In this document: positions 62,046 through 64,000 of the stretch, piece by piece
Position numbering within the stretch: position 1 is the stretch's first letter
How the letters are laid out: the number at the start of each line of letters is the position of its first letter
From: Paraburkholderia metrosideri
GTDB lineage: Bacteria; Pseudomonadota; Gammaproteobacteria; Burkholderiales; Burkholderiaceae
Assembly: GCF_904848625.1 (NCBI RefSeq)
Contig: NZ_CAJHCP010000004.1
Coordinates: forward strand, 124,001 to 188,000
Reading direction: 5' to 3'
Length of the DNA stretch: 64,000 nucleotides
Position numbers and translations under genes: made by a program
Notes under the pieces: generated by a model
The model's database searches: none
The model's input: only the letters and a program-made list of their open reading frames with translations
Told to the model about the DNA's origin: nothing

Positions 62046-64000
62046 TCACGCTCTCTCGAGCGCCGCCATCTCCCGCACGATCACCAGCAGCATCGACAGA
62101 CTCGCCCCGCCGGTGGCCCGCAAATCAGCCAGCAATCGCGCATAGCGTTCGAGTTGCGCGCCCCGTTTATCGCGCCACGCTTGCACCAGCGTATCGGGTG
62201 TCGATGCATCGTCGGCATGGGCCAATGCGCTCGTCGTCAACGCGCGTTTCAGCCGCGCGAGTTCGGCCAGCGCCGACGCGCGCGCCAGCATGTCCCAATG
62301 CGTAGGCGCCGGCAATGCCGCCGCGCGTTCGCTGATCCAGCTGTAGTTCAGCAGCGTGCCAAGCTCGAAATACACGCCTGCCACGAGTTCCAGACTGCGG
62401 CGACACGTCGACGCCACTTCCGCAATATCGAGCAATGCCGCCGATATCTCGCCGCTCGCAATCCGCACAGCCAGTTCGCTGTCCACGCCTGCGTCGACGA
62501 ACACGCGCTGCCGCTCCGATAGCGCTTCGAGATCGGCGGCCGGCAGAAGCGCGGGCCATTGCGGCGCGAGGCGTTGCGCAGCGTCGCGGCAACGCGCGAG
62601 CAAAGCTGGCACGTCGTCACCGACCGCACCCGACTGCAATTGCCGCAGGAACCACAGCGCCGAACGTTCGACCAGCCGCGCGACTTCGACGAACATGCGG
62701 GCCTGCACATCGTCGGCGACGCGATTGTCGAGCGCGTCGATACTGCGCCAGACGTCGTCCAGATCGAACACGTCGCGCGCCATGATGCAGGCGCGCACGA
62801 TGTCGCCGGGCTGTGCATCGGTTTCCTCCATCAGCCGATGCACGAACTCGCAACCGACGCGATTGACCAGCGCATTCGTCAAATGCGTCGCGAGAATTTC
62901 GCGGCGCAACGGGTGACGCTGCATCGGTTCGCTGAAGCGCTGCCGCAGCGGCTTCGGAAAATACTCGACCAGCATGTCGCTGACCAGCGGGTCTTCCGGC
63001 ATCGACGATTCGAGCAGGGCGTCGTACAGCCACATCTTGCTATACGCCAGCAGCACCGCCCGCTCGGGCGTCGTCAAGCCTTGCCTGGCCGCCTGACGTT
63101 CGGCAACTTCTTCATCGGTCGGGAGAAATTCGATCACGCGGTTCAAACGCCCTGCGCGTTCGAGATAGCGCATCAGCCGCGTTTCGGCATCGAGCAATTC
63201 AACGCCATAACGGCCCGCAATCGACAGCGCCTGGGTCTGGTAATAGTTGTCCTGCAAGACCAGCAGCCCTACTTCGTCGGTCATTTCCGCGAGCAGCACA
63301 TTGCGCTGCTTGGAGGTCATCTCGCCATCGGAGACGACCAGCCCTAGCAGGATCTTGATGTTCACTTCATGGTCCGAGCAATCGACGCCGGCGGAGTTAT
63401 CGATTGCATCGGTATTGATGCGCCCGCCGCGCTGCGCGAATTCAATGCGCCCGAGTTGAGTCAGACCAAGATTGCCGCCTTCTGCCACCACCTTGCAGCG
63501 CAGGTCGGCACCGTTGACGCGAATCGCGTCATTCGCCCGATCGCCCACCTGCAGATGCGTTTCGCGGCTCGCCTTGACATAGGTGCCAATGCCGCCGTTA
63601 TAAAGCAGATCGACCGGTGCCTGAAAAATCGCCCGCATCAACTCGGCCGGCGACAGCGCGGCAGCGTTGCTGCCGAGTACCGCCTGCACCGCCGGCGACA
63701 ACGGAATCGTCTTGGCGCTGCGCGGAAATACGCCGCCGCCCGCCGAGATCAACGACGGATCGTAATCGGCCCAACTGGACCGGTCGAGAATAAACAGCCG
63801 CCCGCGTTCGGCGAGACTGACCGCGGGATCGGGATTCGGGTCGAGAAAAATATGCCGGTGATCGAATGCCGCCACCAGTTTGATGTGGGGCGACAGCAGC
63901 ATGCCATTACCAAACACGTCGCCCGACATATCGCCTACGCCGACTACCGTGAAGTCCATGGTCTGCGTATCGACGCCCATCTCGCGGAAATGCCGTTTGA
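62046..64000 (-). CDS. gdhB: NAD-specific glutamate dehydrogenase (large bacterial type), 3' part
   Basis: About 651 C-terminal residues are visible; the frame continues past the window edge (KRHFREMGVD...), so the 5' part, normally another ~950 residues, is missing. The NAD-binding part begins with DFTVVGVGDMSGDVFGNGMLLSPHIKLVAAFDHRHIF, and the long C-terminal helical domain of the Bac_GDH family follows (NSAGVDCSDHEVNIKILLG, and RGLTTPERAVLLAYSKMWLYDALL-like segments). It oxidises glutamate to 2-oxoglutarate with NAD+, the catabolic route for glutamate. The start lies outside the window. Confidence 0.93.
   Translation of the reverse strand, partial: KRHFREMGVDTQTMDFTVVGVGDMSGDVFGNGMLLSPHIKLVAAFDHRHIFLDPNPDPAVSLAERGRLFILDRSSWADYDPSLISAGGGVFPRSAKTIPLSPAVQAVLGSNAAALSPAELMRAIFQAPVDLLYNGGIGTYVKASRETHLQVGDRANDAIRVNGADLRCKVVAEGGNLGLTQLGRIEFAQRGGRINTDAIDNSAGVDCSDHEVNIKILLGLVVSDGEMTSKQRNVLLAEMTDEVGLLVLQDNYYQTQALSIAGRYGVELLDAETRLMRYLERAGRLNRVIEFLPTDEEVAERQAARQGLTTPERAVLLAYSKMWLYDALLESSMPEDPLVSDMLVEYFPKPLRQRFSEPMQRHPLRREILATHLTNALVNRVGCEFVHRLMEETDAQPGDIVRACIMARDVFDLDDVWRSIDALDNRVADDVQARMFVEVARLVERSALWFLRQLQSGAVGDDVPALLARCRDAAQRLAPQWPALLPAADLEALSERQRVFVDAGVDSELAVRIASGEISAALLDIAEVASTCRRSLELVAGVYFELGTLLNYSWISERAAALPAPTHWDMLARASALAELARLKRALTTSALAHADDASTPDTLVQAWRDKRGAQLERYARLLADLRATGGASLSMLLVIVREMAALERA

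Noticed and set aside
1..64000. tRNA, rRNA, insertion sequence, prophage or integrative element
   Set aside because: I found no cloverleaf, no transposase, integrase or phage gene, and no flanking direct repeats; GC and gene style look uniform apart from the AT-rich flhDC upstream region.

Overview
The window reads as an ordinary chromosomal segment of a GC-rich betaproteobacterium of the family Burkholderiaceae, most likely Paraburkholderia. I infer this from the flhDC pair, a DUF4148 protein, an llpE-ceoAB-opcM type efflux operon with its LysR regulator, a large NAD-dependent glutamate dehydrogenase, a fused QuiC-type dehydratase, and the density of sugar and sulfonate ABC transporters and LysR/AraC/LacI regulators. 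I saw no rRNA, tRNA, CRISPR array, insertion sequence or prophage.

Layout. (1) 1-7218: a beta-galactoside operon on the minus strand (ATPase, GH42 beta-galactosidase, binding protein, two permeases) with a divergent LacI regulator and a perfect 16-bp operator between them. An unusual array of eight ~49-bp repeats lies inside the operon, between the binding-protein and permease genes. (2) 7219-8315: a YcgR/PilZ flagellar-brake gene behind a near-consensus sigma-54 promoter. (3) 8316-12114: a taurine/alkylsulfonate dioxygenase and uptake operon. (4) 12115-16824: a fructose-type ABC transporter (frcBCA) with a ROK regulator. (5) 16865-19945: a large atypical class A penicillin-binding protein. 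(6) 20173-25626: a LysR regulator divergent from a keto-deoxy-sugar-acid dehydratase, then an ECF sigma/anti-sigma pair and an amine oxidoreductase. (7) 25724-31624: a quinate/shikimate catabolic cluster (TetR regulator, MFS transporter, quinate/shikimate dehydrogenase, type II dehydroquinase, fused 3-dehydroshikimate dehydratase).

(8) 31785-43744: small proteins, regulators, two MFS transporters (one carrying a 9-bp minisatellite), stress-type proteins, an orphan fucU, and a HigB/HigA-like toxin-antitoxin pair with an operator inside its promoter. (9) 43920-46674: a YeeE/TsuA-type sulfur transporter and the flagellar master regulator flhDC, with a good sigma-70 promoter and an inverted repeat just downstream of it. 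(10) 46703-49296: mntH and an acyl-CoA-dehydrogenase-like sulfur-acquisition flavoprotein. (11) 49525-57807: the RND efflux operon and its regulator. (12) 58041-64000: DUF4148 protein, a microORF, a purine nucleoside permease, an aldo/keto reductase, a CDF metal transporter and the 3' part of the NAD-glutamate dehydrogenase gene.

Themes: carbohydrate and plant-aromatic scavenging (galactosides, fructose, keto-deoxy acids, quinate/shikimate), organosulfur scavenging (taurine/sulfonates, thiosulfate-type import, SfnB-like enzyme), motility control (flhDC, YcgR) and drug/metal export fit a soil or plant-associated bacterium. The most unusual structures are the 49-bp repeat array whose cores resemble the LacI operator of the same operon, the DHA2 transporter minisatellite, the toxin-antitoxin promoter/operator, the flhDC upstream motifs, and the esterase-like LlpE with Asp in place of the nucleophile Ser. 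All family assignments are from reading the sequence; no database search was possible.
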